Source: Zygnema cylindricum (taxonomy: Eukaryota; Streptophyta; Zygnematophyceae; Zygnematales; Zygnemataceae). Taken from it: a DNA stretch of 18,800 nucleotides. The notes under the pieces are model-generated. The model did no database searches and had not been told where the DNA came from. It saw only the letters and a list, made by a program, of their open reading frames with translations. This document shows positions 10,115 through 18,800 of this stretch, in pieces. Numbering within the stretch: the first letter of the stretch is position 1; each line of letters starts with the position of its first letter. The position numbers and the translations under genes are program-made. The stretch lies in contig JBBHKE010002259.1 in the NCBI GenBank assembly GCA_037447655.1, positions 1-18,800 on the forward strand. The letters run 5' to 3'.

Positions 10115-10334
10115 TTATAAGAGGGGATGCCTAATAATATTTTCTGCTTCCCTCAGTTCAAAATTGTTGTCGATAAAATCGGGGCTCTCGAAAAAAGGTA
10201 AAAGATCCAAAATATCGTACTCTCGGGCCTACAAAATAAAAATAACAATAATAAACAAATAAAAAAAAACAAAACTTAGGGGATTAGTTTTTATAAACAG
10301 AAACAACTCTTATAAGTTTTGGATCGTCGTCAAC

Positions 10335-10445
10335 AAATGCGGGTATATTCTTTTATTTATTCATTTATTTATTTACTTATTCGTTTGTTTATTATTTATT
10401 AACCAGTTTATTCATTTATTTATTTATGAATTATTTTATTTCTTT
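10335..10445. repeat. TTTA tetranucleotide repeat in the last MCM2 intron
   Basis: Degenerate TTTATTTA and TTCATTTA units on the plus strand between the final two MCM2 exons. This is one of the few T-rich patches on the plus strand in this gene. Confidence 0.75.
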
Positions 10446-10924
10446 CCTGGTTAAAAAATGACCAGGAAAAAGTTAATCACAGTAACATATTTACTTTTCA
10501 TAAACTATTTCAAAAATATTACATTATTTCAAATTTTGGTCTGTAAAGTTTATTCAACATTCTTCAGAAAAAAAAAATCCCAAACGAAAAAGAAGAAAGG
10601 AGAGGCAAAAAAATCTCCTAAGAACCAAAAAAAAAAAAAAAATAGACTTACTTTTGCTTCGAAAGCGTCCACTTGAATATCGACATGAGAGAGAGGAGAA
10701 TTTGAGGATCCCAAATATTCCTCGTAATGAATCGCGTCTTTTACGAGACTTCGCAAAATATAAAGTAAAAGCTCGTTGTAATCTTTTTTGTAAATCATAT
10801 ACTTTTTGAAATTCTGGTGGAAACCGATAAAATAGAGAAAAAATAGCCAAAATAGAAAGATTTGTTAGTTTATTTTAGGGTTTTTGACGTTTTCTTGAGT
10901 TTCGACAAGAGGCTCAAAAGAGAC

Positions 10925-11017
10925 CACTGAATAAAAATGGGGACAGAGAGAAAGGAGAGAGGAGAGAGAGACAAAGAGAAAGAGGGGGAGAGAGAGAGAT
11001 AGAAGGGGGGGGGGTCG

Positions 11018-11098
<81 letters not shown>

Positions 11099-11100
11099 TC
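10925..11100. repeat. GA/CT microsatellite in an MCM2 intron
   Basis: A purine-only plus-strand tract ending in a perfect AG dinucleotide run from about 11023 to 11095, with a G-run at 11005-11014. The Leu-Ser repeat frames on the minus strand across it are artefacts. It lies between the third and fourth MCM2 exons listed. Confidence 0.9.
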
Positions 11101-11370
11101 GCTCCGAATACATTTAAAACAAAATTGAAAATAGATAACCAAAAAAATAAACCCGACTCAAAACCTGATTCCCCTCCTCCCTCCTCCTCCCTCCTCCTCC
11201 TCCTCCCACCTCTGCGTGTTCTTCTGCTCATGACTTCCTATAGGACACAAATGACGTCAGCATGACTCTGACGGCCATGCTGACATCATCATCCGCGACA
11301 GTCAATCGGGAGCATGGCCTCATAAATGGATCATGACTCACGCCTTAACGACATGATCAGCCGGGATCTG

Positions 11371-11480
11371 GGGGGAGGAGGAGGGGATGGAGAGGAGGAG
11401 GGGGAGGGGAGGGGAGGAGGAAAGGAGGTTTGGAGGGTTTGGTGGGGAAATGAGGGGGAAGGGGGGGAGGGGGGGTTAAG
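11371..11480. repeat. G-rich tract next to the broken MCM2 exon acceptor
   Basis: Plus-strand GGA and G-run mixture with several runs of 4-8 G close together (11440-11475), so it is a candidate G-quadruplex on the template strand and C-rich on the sense strand. The sense complement ends CTCCCCCCAG, forming the polypyrimidine tract and acceptor of the exon beginning at 11367. Confidence 0.7.
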
Positions 11481-11769
11481 GTGAGAGTAATGGATGGAAG
11501 TTAGAATAAAGGACAGGTTCGAAAACGATGTATTTTAGGTGCTGAAAAAAAGATGGGGATGGAGGAGAAAAAGGAAAGATGGGATTCCTCTGTTTATGAT
11601 TTGTAAACAGTGAAAAAAACAAGAAAAGACAAAATAGAGGGACCATTTTGACGCCATATGTATACGGACACATATATATACACACGGAAATAAAAAAAAA
11701 AAAAAAAAACCGTAATAATACCATATACATACACATTTGAATTTCGTTTTAAAAACATAAAAAAAAAAA

Positions 11770-11860
11770 TGAAATAAATAAATAAAAAATAATAACAATA
11801 ATAATGACTAATAATAATAATAAGGATAATCAAAATAATAATAATAATAATAATAAAGTA
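11770..11860. repeat. AAT trinucleotide repeat at an MCM2 donor
   Basis: Plus-strand AAT/ATAATA repeats running into the donor complement at 11856-11861. On the sense strand the intron begins GTACTT and continues as TTATTATT. Confidence 0.85.
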
Positions 11861-12487
11861 CCATAGATTCTCGCCGCAAGTCAGCGTAAACGAGAGCGAT
11901 TTTTTCCAAATTGGAGTCGTGGAGTTTCGGTCGAATTCCCTTCGCATAAGTTATGTATTTTCTCAACATATCCTGGGGAATAACCTGCCCAAAAAAAAGA
12001 AATGTGTATAATAAAAGAGACAGAAAATAAGGAAAAAAAAAACGGACAAAGAAATACAGAGCAATGAACATAAGAAACCTTTGAGTTGAATTCTGGCTTT
12101 GCCTAAAAACAAAATATACATGTTAACGTGATATGTATATATATATATGTTATATATATGTGATTCATATTATAGGTAGTATTCAATTAAAACATGAGAA
12201 AAATTAATAATAAAAAAAATGGAGATGGACGAAGTGGAAAAAATCAATAGATGTCGGGACGAAAGAAGAAAGAAAAACCAAGTCGAGTCCAAAACAAAAT
12301 AATAATAAAATACAAAATAAACAGATAAATATAAATAAACTTACTTCGGGGTCATCTCTTCCCAAAATTGGATTTCCATTCAAATTTTCTTCGGTATTTT
12401 GAAATCTTGGATGACTTTTATTATGACTCGCGACGACAAATTTTGCCAACATTTCATCGATTACAGGGTCGACTACATCCTGACAAA

Positions 12488-12528
12488 TAAAATAAATAAA
12501 TAAATAAATAAGTAAACAAATAAATAGA
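12488..12528. repeat. AAAT tetranucleotide repeat before the first MCM2 exon
   Basis: AAAT units on the plus strand provide the T-rich tract (ATTTATTTG) directly upstream of the CAG acceptor of the 12479 exon on the minus strand. Confidence 0.8.
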
Positions 12529-12529
12529 A

Positions 12530-13154
12530 AACTTACTAAAGGCTGACGTGGCCATTTCTCTACTCCCCACGTTTCTCGATTCTCCAGATTCCGAAAAAAC
12601 TTTTCCAACTTTTGTCCTTTTCTGCTTGCAATTATTACTTTTGGTTTTTACGAAACTGTGGAATCCTGCATCACATTTCAATTTTTCTTTCGAAAATTTT
12701 CCAAACGGGCAGCAAAAAAAAAAAAAATTAGGTTTAGGAAAAGTATGAAAAAAAACCGAACTTGAAATTTGAGATGGAGAAAACGAGCGGATCATTAGTG
12801 GAGAATAATGAGAAAATAAATATTTATTTCCAGAATAATATTTATTTTGAGAAAAATAATATTTATTTAGAGAAAAATAATATTTATTATGAGAAATATA
12901 ATTAGCTTTTGAAACCATCAAAGCAGGAGAAGGTAGGGAATCTATCGAAGGAATAAAATACGAATAAGTTACATTGACATCCATGATTGCAAAGTTTGTA
13001 AAAAAGGAAAGAAAGAAAAAAAACTTGCCATGGTTGAGTCTTTTCGATTGGTCCAAAAAAATACAAAACAAAAAAAATGCCAAGTGGGAACTAAAACAGT
13101 AAACGCCAAAAAGGACATTGCACAGCGTTGTTTTTTTAGGCCTTCAAAGTTTTT
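12530..13154. other. Upstream of MCM2 exons; 20-bp minisatellite, no assigned gene
   Basis: On the minus strand a strong donor-like TTTA/GTAAGT sits at about 12535, and the phase-0 frame before it reads KWPRQPL after about 35 codons. This does not resemble MCM2, where a segment ending SRFD..CVV is expected. A minisatellite at about 12810-12902 has four units of the type AATAATATTTATTTTGAGAA. The longest minus-strand frame (12454-13083) is built partly from this repeat and is not called as a gene. Confidence 0.4.
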
Positions 13155-13290
13155 TTCCCCCGTGCACATTTGTCGGGATGTACACGATCTGACGGCTAGG
13201 ATGGAAAGATAAGATTCTTCCCCCAACCGGTGTTCAAATGATTATTCGACACGGCGGCACATAGAAAGCTGCACGTGGCGAAAAAACATT
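13155..13290. mobile_element. Relic of the palindromic MITE family
   Basis: The segment CGTGCACATTTGTCGGGATG (13161) through GATCTGACGG and GGAAAGATAAGATTCT matches the centre of MITE copy 1 in the same order. GTGGCGAAAAAAC near 13276 resembles the arm sequence. Outer ends are not recognisable, so this is a decayed copy lying just before copy 2. Confidence 0.55.
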
Positions 13291-13317
13291 TCCGTGAGTA
13301 CAGAGTATTGTACTGTA

Positions 13318-13545
13318 CAGTACACCGTGTATCGCTATTAGTGTTAATATTTTTTTCTCCACTCAAAACATATTTTCTCCGTACACATTTGTGCGATTTT
13401 CAATTCGAGACCGCCAATTGTAAGCTGAGAATCTCATGTTTCAATCGCAACCGTCAGATCCCCCATCCGACAAGTGTGTACGGAGAAAAGATGTTTTAAG
13501 TGGCGAAAAAAACCTCAGGTGTTAATAGCGATACACGGTGTACTG
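13318..13545. mobile_element. Palindromic MITE, copy 2 (inverted relative to copy 1)
   Basis: A 228-bp foldback element flanked by TA at 13316-13317 and 13546-13547. The ends are CAGTACACCGTGTATCGCTA and its exact inverted complement. The arms pair over about 75 bp, including AACATATTTTCTCCGTACAC on the left against GTGTACGGAGAAAAGATGTT on the right. The centre is the reverse complement of copy 1's centre (GCTGAGAATCTC here, ATTCTCAGC there). CAGT ends with TA duplication point to a Tc1/mariner or pogo-like transposase supplied elsewhere. A perfect 14-bp palindrome GTACTGTACAGTAC spans the left boundary. Confidence 0.92.
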
Positions 13546-13547
13546 TA

Positions 13548-14250
13548 ATGTAGAGATAAGCGGTGTACCGAGTACAGCGTTACATCACTGTAACATACGA
13601 AGTGAGTGTTGATATTTGTACGGCCCTATTCTGCGAGCGGAAAATTGTACGGAAACTGCTGTTTCAAAACTTAAAATTTTAAAACTTGCAAATATTTCGT
13701 GCGATATCCCGAGCGGGACGAAGCTACGAGAGTTTCCAACTTTCCTGTACTGGAAATTTCATGCGCCGCAAAAAACAGCCGTCTACACAACGAGGTTTCT
13801 CCATACGTTATGATTGATTCTGTGCGATTTTCGAACAGATATCCGCACTTTATAGCATAGTACGGTATGGAGGATGGATCCACAGTATGAGGAGAGTATC
13901 CCAACCGTCCATTGAGGAATATTATTTAGGACTATCCTTTCATTAGTCTTTTAGAAATTGTTACCTGTTACCAATAGGCAATTGTAGACCTAAATACCTG
14001 TTGACCAAATACGATGAACAGATATACCGTACAGAATCTTGTTAACTACAGTTACGGAACTTAGGACTGAGGAATCTCTCGTTAACAATCTGCATGTGAT
14101 ACCACTGTGACAACTCAATCTCTATTCTCCTCCTCTTTTTCTCTCTCTTTCCACTTGTTCATAGCGGAGAGAAACTGGAACTGGTGAATGTTTGAATATA
14201 GTCAGTGTAAAAATCCAGGACTGTTGCTTTTGTTATAAGGTTTCTTTCTT
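13548..14250. promoter_or_regulatory. Intergenic region between MCM2 fragment and MRI1
   Basis: Divergent intergenic DNA that should hold the MRI1 promoter. No defined promoter element was identified. A palindrome GTTACATCACTGTAAC lies near 13590. A C/T-rich patch (about 14115-14160) precedes the dinucleotide repeats. The short open frames here (13616-13813 plus, 13671-13904 minus) have no recognised similarity. Confidence 0.3.
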
Positions 14251-14415
<165 letters not shown>

Positions 14416-14422
14416 AGCAAAT

Positions 14423-17400
14423 ATGGAAAAACCGGACGAAAGCAAAAATCTTTTACTCGCCATTCGCTACTCTCGCGGCCAGCTTGAGCTCCTGGACCAG
14501 GTTACTTCCCTCGCCTAGCTTTATCATTGTCGTTGATATTGTTGGTGTTATTCGTGCTGTTATTGTTGTTACTTTATTATTATCATTATTATTATTTCGA
14601 ATATTATTGTTATTGTTGTTGTTGTTGTTATTATTATCATTGTTATTGTTCTTATTGTTGCTGTTATGGTTATTATCATCATCATTTTTGTTGTTGTTGT
14701 TGTTATTCTTGTTGCTGTAATTATGGCTATTGGAATATTAGCTTTGTTGATATTTTTACTTTAGTTATGTTCATAATCTCTATGATTTTTTTTTTTTGAT
14801 AATCCGATGTTGTAATATAAATTACTAATAATCATAGTATCACGACTATTATCAAATGTTATTGTTGTTGTAATCGCTTTACTAAATCTATAAATTTTAT
14901 TGATATTTTTGATTCTGATAATTCTTATAATATTGTATTTCCCGACTTTTTAATTAGTTTGGAACTTTTTTTATAACAAAACTTTTCATTTGTAGAGATT
15001 TAGTACAAAATGTTTGATTTTTTGTTTCACGAAGTTTTATGAATTACAAACAATTTTTTTCAAGGTGCCTTTTTAGGTTAATTGTAAGTCAAACCTTAGA
15101 TCTCAATTCATAGCTCAATTGTAGATTTCTCTATTCTTTGTGCAAAAGCAAGGTTTTGTTTTCTTTTATCACAATTTTGAAAGAAATTTTAGGGATAAAA
15201 ATAGCTGTGCTCCATTTTTTTACTCAACTCAATTCAACTCAACTCAATTCAGCTCTACTTAACTCAACTCCAATCAACTCAACTCAAATCAACTCAACTC
15301 AAATCGACTCAACTCAACTTAACTCAACTTAAACCAAATTCAACCATCACAACTGACTTGATTCTAATGATGATGTTTTCAGCGAAAACTTCCTCACGAA
15401 AGCATTTACATCGAGATTCCAGATGCAGAAGCTGCGTGGTAAGTTCTCCTGGCTTTAGTTTTAGTTTCCTTGGTTTCAGTTTCTTTGCTTCTGATTTCTT
15501 TGGTAATAGTTTCTTTGGTAATAGTTTCTTTGGTTGTAGTTTCCTTGATTTTAGTTTCCTTGGTTTTAGTATCCTTGGTTTAAAAAAATAAAAAATAAAA
15601 AAAATGCATACATATATATTTTATATTAATTTATTTATTTATATTGATTTATTTATTTGTTAATTTATTATTTCAGGCATGCCATAAAGGAGATGGTTGT
15701 CCGAGGAGCCCCGGCTATCGCTATAGCGGCTGCTTTGTCTTTAGCGGTGGAGGTGGTAACTCGCGACGAGCCTTTCAAATCTCCGGAAGAAGCTCGAGAT
15801 CACATTAAAGAGCGACTCGACTACTTAGTTTCCAGGTAAATACCCGCCCATTTTTTCTAACTTTTTTTTTGAACTCTTTTTTTTTAAACATTTTTTTTCT
15901 ATATTAAACTTTTTTGTTCTTTTCTTTTTATTATTCAGAACTTTTTAACCCCCTTCCTTTTGTTTTATCTGAAAAAAATTTAGACCACCCTTTTTTTTTC
16001 ATCCGAAAACTTTTTTTTACCCTTTCTGTTTTAGTCTGGAAACTTTTTAAACCCTTTTTTTCCCATCCATAAACGTTCTAAAACCTTTTTAAATTGTTTC
16101 GTTTAAAAACGTTTTTGTTCATGTTTTTTCCGTTCAAATTATTGTCGTTCGACATACGTTTTTGACCCGATTTAAAAGTCCGTTCAAAACTATTTTTCCT
16201 ATCCAAAACTAACTTTTTTTGAACCAAAACTTTTTGTTTTTCTTACAAAATGGCATTTTTTCATCCATAAAGATCATTTTTTGATCCAAAGCTTTTTTTT
16301 TTCATGCAAAGCTACCTGGTTTTTATTCAAACTTAACTTCTTTTCATCCAAAATTAAATATTTTCATCCAAAACTGACCTTTTAAGCCGATTTTTTTTTT
16401 TTCTTTTATCCAAAACTTTTTTTTTTATGAGAAGGGCCAGAGTGTCATCTATAGCTTAATTAGAATAATTGTCGTTTGACAGTGTACATTCAAACTTCTG
16501 ATTTAAACTGTAAAATACTGATAACAATAATTCAAAAAATCCTTAATATTGCAAATATCCGCATTTGTGAAAATCTTCTCCCAAGTTTTTATATTTTAGT
16601 TTCAATTTTTGATGTTGATATTGAATGGTATGGTATTATACAGAATTGTTGGGAATAAAAATATTTTTTTGTTCTTTGATACGTTTATTGTATGGAATCA
16701 TCAAGAATAAAGGGAAACTTTTTAGTTTTATTAAGTGTCTAAACAGTTGTGGAATAATTGACATCATATACAATTTTTTGAAATCATATGAAATTATGCA
16801 GAATAATACGGGATTTAATGGAATAAAATGGGGATTAATGGAATGAAAAGTTTTTTTTTTTTTTGGGCCAGTCGACCGACAGCAGTGAATCTTTCGGAAG
16901 CGGCAGGAAAACTGAAAAAAGTGGTGGAAAAAGCTGCGACTAAGGAGTCAGAACCAGAAGGAGTAGTTTATGTAAGTAAATTCCAGTTTTTTCCCGTTTT
17001 TTTTCAGTTTATTTTCAGTTTATTTTTCTTTCCTCGTCTCTTTCTTTTTAAATCTTTATCTTTCCTTTTCAATCTTTTTTTTTATTCTTTTTCTTTCTTT
17101 CTGTCTTGTTTCATTTTTCTTTCCGTTTCTCTTTCGTTCTCTCTTTTTTTTCATTTTCTTCCAGTTTTGTTTTTTTTCTCTTCTTTTCTGTCTCGTTCTT
17201 TTTCTTTCTTTATCTTTTTTTTGCTCTCTCTTTCTCTTTCCTTCTCTTTCTTCCTTTCACTTCCTTTCTCTTTCTCCCTTCTTTCTTTCTCCTTCTTTCT
17301 CTTTCCTTCTTGTTCGTTCTCTTTTGTCCACTCTTTCTTTCTCTTTCTCTTTCCTTCTTTCACTTTCTTTCTTTCACCTTCTTTCTCCTTCTTTTTCCCT

Positions 17401-18770
17401 TATCTGCCTTTTCCTTTATTCCTCCTTCCTTCTCTTTCTTTCACTATGGTCCTTTTTTTTTTCTCCTCGCTTTCTTTCTTTCACTTCCTTTCTCTTTCTT
17501 TTCTTTCACTCTGTTTCTCTCTTTCTTTATTTTTCACTGTTATTCTGTCTTTTTTTTTATTGATATTTAGATTTAATTGATTCAATTTTTTTTCAGTTTT
17601 CCAAGTTTTAACTCCTCAATTACTATTATTTAATTTGTTAAGCTTTTTTATGGTGAACTTAGGCTTGCCTTTCTTTTTATCTATTTTGTTTTTTCCCCTT
17701 ATGTTTAGAGAAGAATGAGATTGATTAGTCCATGGTGAAAAGTAAAGAACTGTTTTTTATCCATATCATATTTCACATTTTTTGTACCGTTTTTTATTTG
17801 CCGAGAGAAGAATAAGTTTAGTATTAATCCGATTGCGTCACTTTCGATTTCATCATTTTTTTTTCTGTTTCTTTTTCTTTTCTTTTACCTTTTCTTTTCT
17901 TTTATTTATTTGTTTTTTTAATTCCCTATTTTTATTTTTTTTCCTTTGTACTTATTCCTTTAAATGTGACAGCAACGGAAGTGATGTCGGCGGATGATGT
18001 TTTTACCTTTTTTTTCTCTTCTCTTCCTTTTTTTTTCTTTTCTTTCATATTTCTTTTTCTCTTCGATTTTTTTTCTTTTTAACTTATTTATTAACTTTTT
18101 AAATTTGTGATTCTATGCTAATGTGACGAGGCTACGGAAGTGATGTTGGCTGATAATATTTCTATCTTTTTTTTCTTCTCTTTTTGTCCATTTTTTTCCT
18201 TTTTTTTGTACTTATTTCTTATTTACTTTTTTTTTTTAGGTGTATGTGACAGCGGCCGAAGTGATGTTGTTAGATGTTGTTTTTTCCTTTTCTTTCTCTA
18301 ATTTTTTTGCTTTCTTTCTTTTGTCTTTTTCTCTTCATTTTTTTTTCTTTTGTACTTATTTCTTTGTTTACATTTTCTTTTTTGTGGTTCTATGCTTATG
18401 TGACGGGGCGACAGAAGTGATGTCGGCCAATGATGTTTTCACCTTTTTTTCTTCTCTATTTTTCCATTTTTTTCCATTTTTTTTTTCACCTATTTCTTAT
18501 TTACTTTTTTTTTTTTAGGTGTATGTGACGGCTGATGTGTTTACCTTTTTTTCTTCTCTTTTTGTCAATTTTTTTCTTTGGTACTTATTTCTTATTTATT
18601 TATTATTTTTTTTGTTTTCAGGCGTATGTGACGGCGGCCGAAGTGATGTTGGCCGATGATGTTTCAGCGAATAAGGCGATCGGAAAATTTGGGGCAAAAG
18701 CAATTCTTGAGGCAGTAAAAGACAAAAAAGAAGGAAAAGTAAAAGTACTCACTCACTGCAATACAGGCAG
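14423..18770 (+). CDS. MRI1: Methylthioribose-1-phosphate isomerase, 5' half (partial)
   Basis: This cytosolic enzyme of methionine salvage converts 5-methylthioribose-1-phosphate to 5-methylthioribulose-1-phosphate; the family is related to eIF2B regulatory subunits. Exons are 14423-14500, 15383-15438, 15677-15835, 16872-16971 and 18622-18770, followed by GTAAGT. All junctions are GT-AG and in phase, giving 180 residues plus two bases of about 360-400 expected; the 3' half lies beyond the window. Visible landmarks are [16 protein letters not shown] (residues 11-26), [14 protein letters not shown] (to W45), VVRGAPAI (52-59, the conserved RGAP loop), SRPTAVNL (98-105), [13 protein letters not shown] in exon 5, and LTHCNTG whose cysteine (about residue 177) is the family's catalytic cysteine. 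The catalytic aspartate is expected downstream, out of view. Exon 1's donor, CAG/GTTACT, is weak. Introns are long, T/C-rich and full of tandem repeats. Confidence 0.95.
14520..14720 (+). repeat. TTG/TTA trinucleotide tract in MRI1 intron 1
   Basis: Degenerate TTATTGTTG repeats directly after the exon 1 donor. The poly-leucine and poly-tyrosine frames across it are artefacts. Confidence 0.8.
15222..15345 (+). repeat. CTCAA pentamer repeat in MRI1 intron 1
   Basis: About 24 units of CTCAA with variants (TTCAA, CTTAA, ATCAA), about 40 bp upstream of the exon 2 acceptor at 15381-15382. The Asn-Ser-Thr frame is a product of the repeat. Confidence 0.85.
15447..15582 (+). repeat. 15-bp minisatellite filling MRI1 intron 2
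   Basis: About nine units of the type TTTCTTTGGTAATAG or TTTCCTTGGTTTTAG, starting right after the exon 2 donor. Nearly every unit ends in T-rich sequence plus TAG or CAG, so the intron holds a ladder of acceptor-like motifs before the real acceptor at 15674-15676. Confidence 0.8.
15950..16430 (+). repeat. Degenerate ATCCAAAACT-poly-T repeats in MRI1 intron 3
   Basis: At least ten scattered copies of (T)CATCCAAAACT or TCCATAAA followed by T runs, spaced about 25-45 bp apart. Probably a decayed tandem array. The rest of the intron (16431-16871) is AT-rich with nothing recognised. Confidence 0.6.
17020..17570 (+). repeat. Pyrimidine tract in MRI1 intron 4
   Basis: More than 500 bp almost entirely T and C (TTTC, CTTTCTTT), with very few purines on the sense strand. 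The long Phe/Ser/Leu frames in all three frames and the Lys/Glu frame on the other strand are artefacts. About 380 bp of T-rich sequence follow before the exon-fragment array. Confidence 0.9.
17963..18545 (+). repeat. Array of five degenerate copies of the MRI1 exon 5 start
   Basis: Copies begin at about 17963, 18121, 18240, 18397 and 18519; the true exon 5 starts at 18622. Each contains a version of TATGTGACGGCGGCCGAAGT then GATGTTGGCCGATGATGTT, and diverges into T/C-rich intron where the exon would continue. The copies at 18240 and 18519 retain a T-run plus TAG acceptor and read GTGTATGTGAC. The other three lack an AG at that point. The 18519 copy has lost an internal block. Copies at 18121 and 18397 share flanks (TTCTATGCTAATGTGACG type), as do 18240 and 18519, giving a 279-280 bp dimer duplicated in tandem. 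Confidence 0.9.
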
Positions 18771-18800
18771 GTAAGTGAAGGAGGGAGGGAGGGGGGGTAG

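Larger units (their letters stand above)
10115..12479 (-). pseudogene. MCM2: MCM2 helicase 3' exons, truncated and frame-broken
   Basis: MCM2 is a subunit of the MCM2-7 replicative helicase. Minus-strand exons in transcript order are 12479-12345 (DVVDPVIDEMLAKFVV), 11984-11862 (VIPQDMLRKYITYAK to DLRRESM), about 11367-11210, 10813-10652 (KKYMIYKKDYNELLLYILR) and 10228-10115 (AREYDILDLLPFFESPDF, then TAA). Four exons are open, with CAG/TAG acceptors, GTAAGT or GTACTT donors and phase 0 throughout. The third contains TVADDDVSMAVRVMLTSF, plainly MCM2, but conserved blocks on either side (ESMI, EAHA, MSRRTRR) lie in other frames, and its 158-nt length cannot join phase-0 neighbours. The fragment begins just after the ATPase core: Walker A, Walker B and arginine finger are absent, with no upstream exon seen before MRI1. 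Identity is firm; pseudogene status is inference. Assembly indels, or upstream exons beyond the window with MRI1 nested in an intron, are alternatives. Confidence 0.75.

Noticed and set aside
11210-11367. Reassigned stop codon (TGA as sense) to rescue the MCM2 exon
   Set aside because: The frame containing DDDV also has TAA upstream, and conserved blocks lie in different frames. TGA reassignment alone would not restore it, and no other exon here needs it.
12204-13083. Minus-strand frames upstream of the MCM2 exons, including one of 209 codons
   Set aside because: Apart from the MCM2 exon at 12345-12479 they match nothing, include repeat-encoded NKYYFS runs and do not supply the expected MCM2 segment.
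16828-17580. 250-codon plus-strand open frame
   Set aside because: Only 16872-16971 is a real MRI1 exon. The rest reads through the donor into a pyrimidine tract, producing a Phe/Ser/Leu run.

Overview
This is nuclear DNA from a eukaryote. Genes are cut by GT-AG introns, intergenic DNA is long and AT-rich, and simple repeats and small DNA transposons are abundant. The lineage cannot be fixed from the sequence. The closest relatives I recognise for the zinc-finger ADP-ribosyltransferase are fungal, while the pyrimidine-rich sense strand of the introns also recalls plasmodial slime moulds. Both are impressions, not assignments.

Layout. Positions 1-3100 hold low-complexity and AT-rich DNA with no gene I can support. 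Positions 3111-5355 form a transposon cluster: two adjoining TIR elements, a GC-rich unassigned island, and a palindromic MITE. A telomere-like minisatellite (5386-5592) then runs almost to the start codon of a plus-strand gene (5611-7805) that joins C2H2 zinc fingers to a PARP-type ADP-ribosyltransferase domain. A hAT-type element (7803-8346) sits exactly at that gene's stop codon. Positions 8347-10114 hold no supported gene but include a TTCAAT minisatellite.

On the minus strand, 10115-12479 carries the last exons of an MCM2 replicative helicase gene. Only the part after the ATPase core is present and one exon is frame-broken, so it looks like a truncated copy unless the rest lies beyond the window. 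Positions 13155-13545 hold a second copy of the palindromic MITE, inverted relative to the first, plus a relic. From 14423 to the right edge runs the 5' half of MRI1 (methylthioribose-1-phosphate isomerase, methionine salvage), with five exons in perfect phase.

The genes do not form a pathway: methionine salvage, DNA replication and an ADP-ribosyltransferase are unrelated. Their introns share a feature, being strongly T/C-rich on the sense strand, so base skew alone marks transcription direction. The most unusual structure is in MRI1 intron 4, where the 5' end of the next exon has been copied at least five times, two copies still with a polypyrimidine tract and AG acceptor. The second is the hAT insertion whose own first three bases supply the stop codon of the ADP-ribosyltransferase gene.
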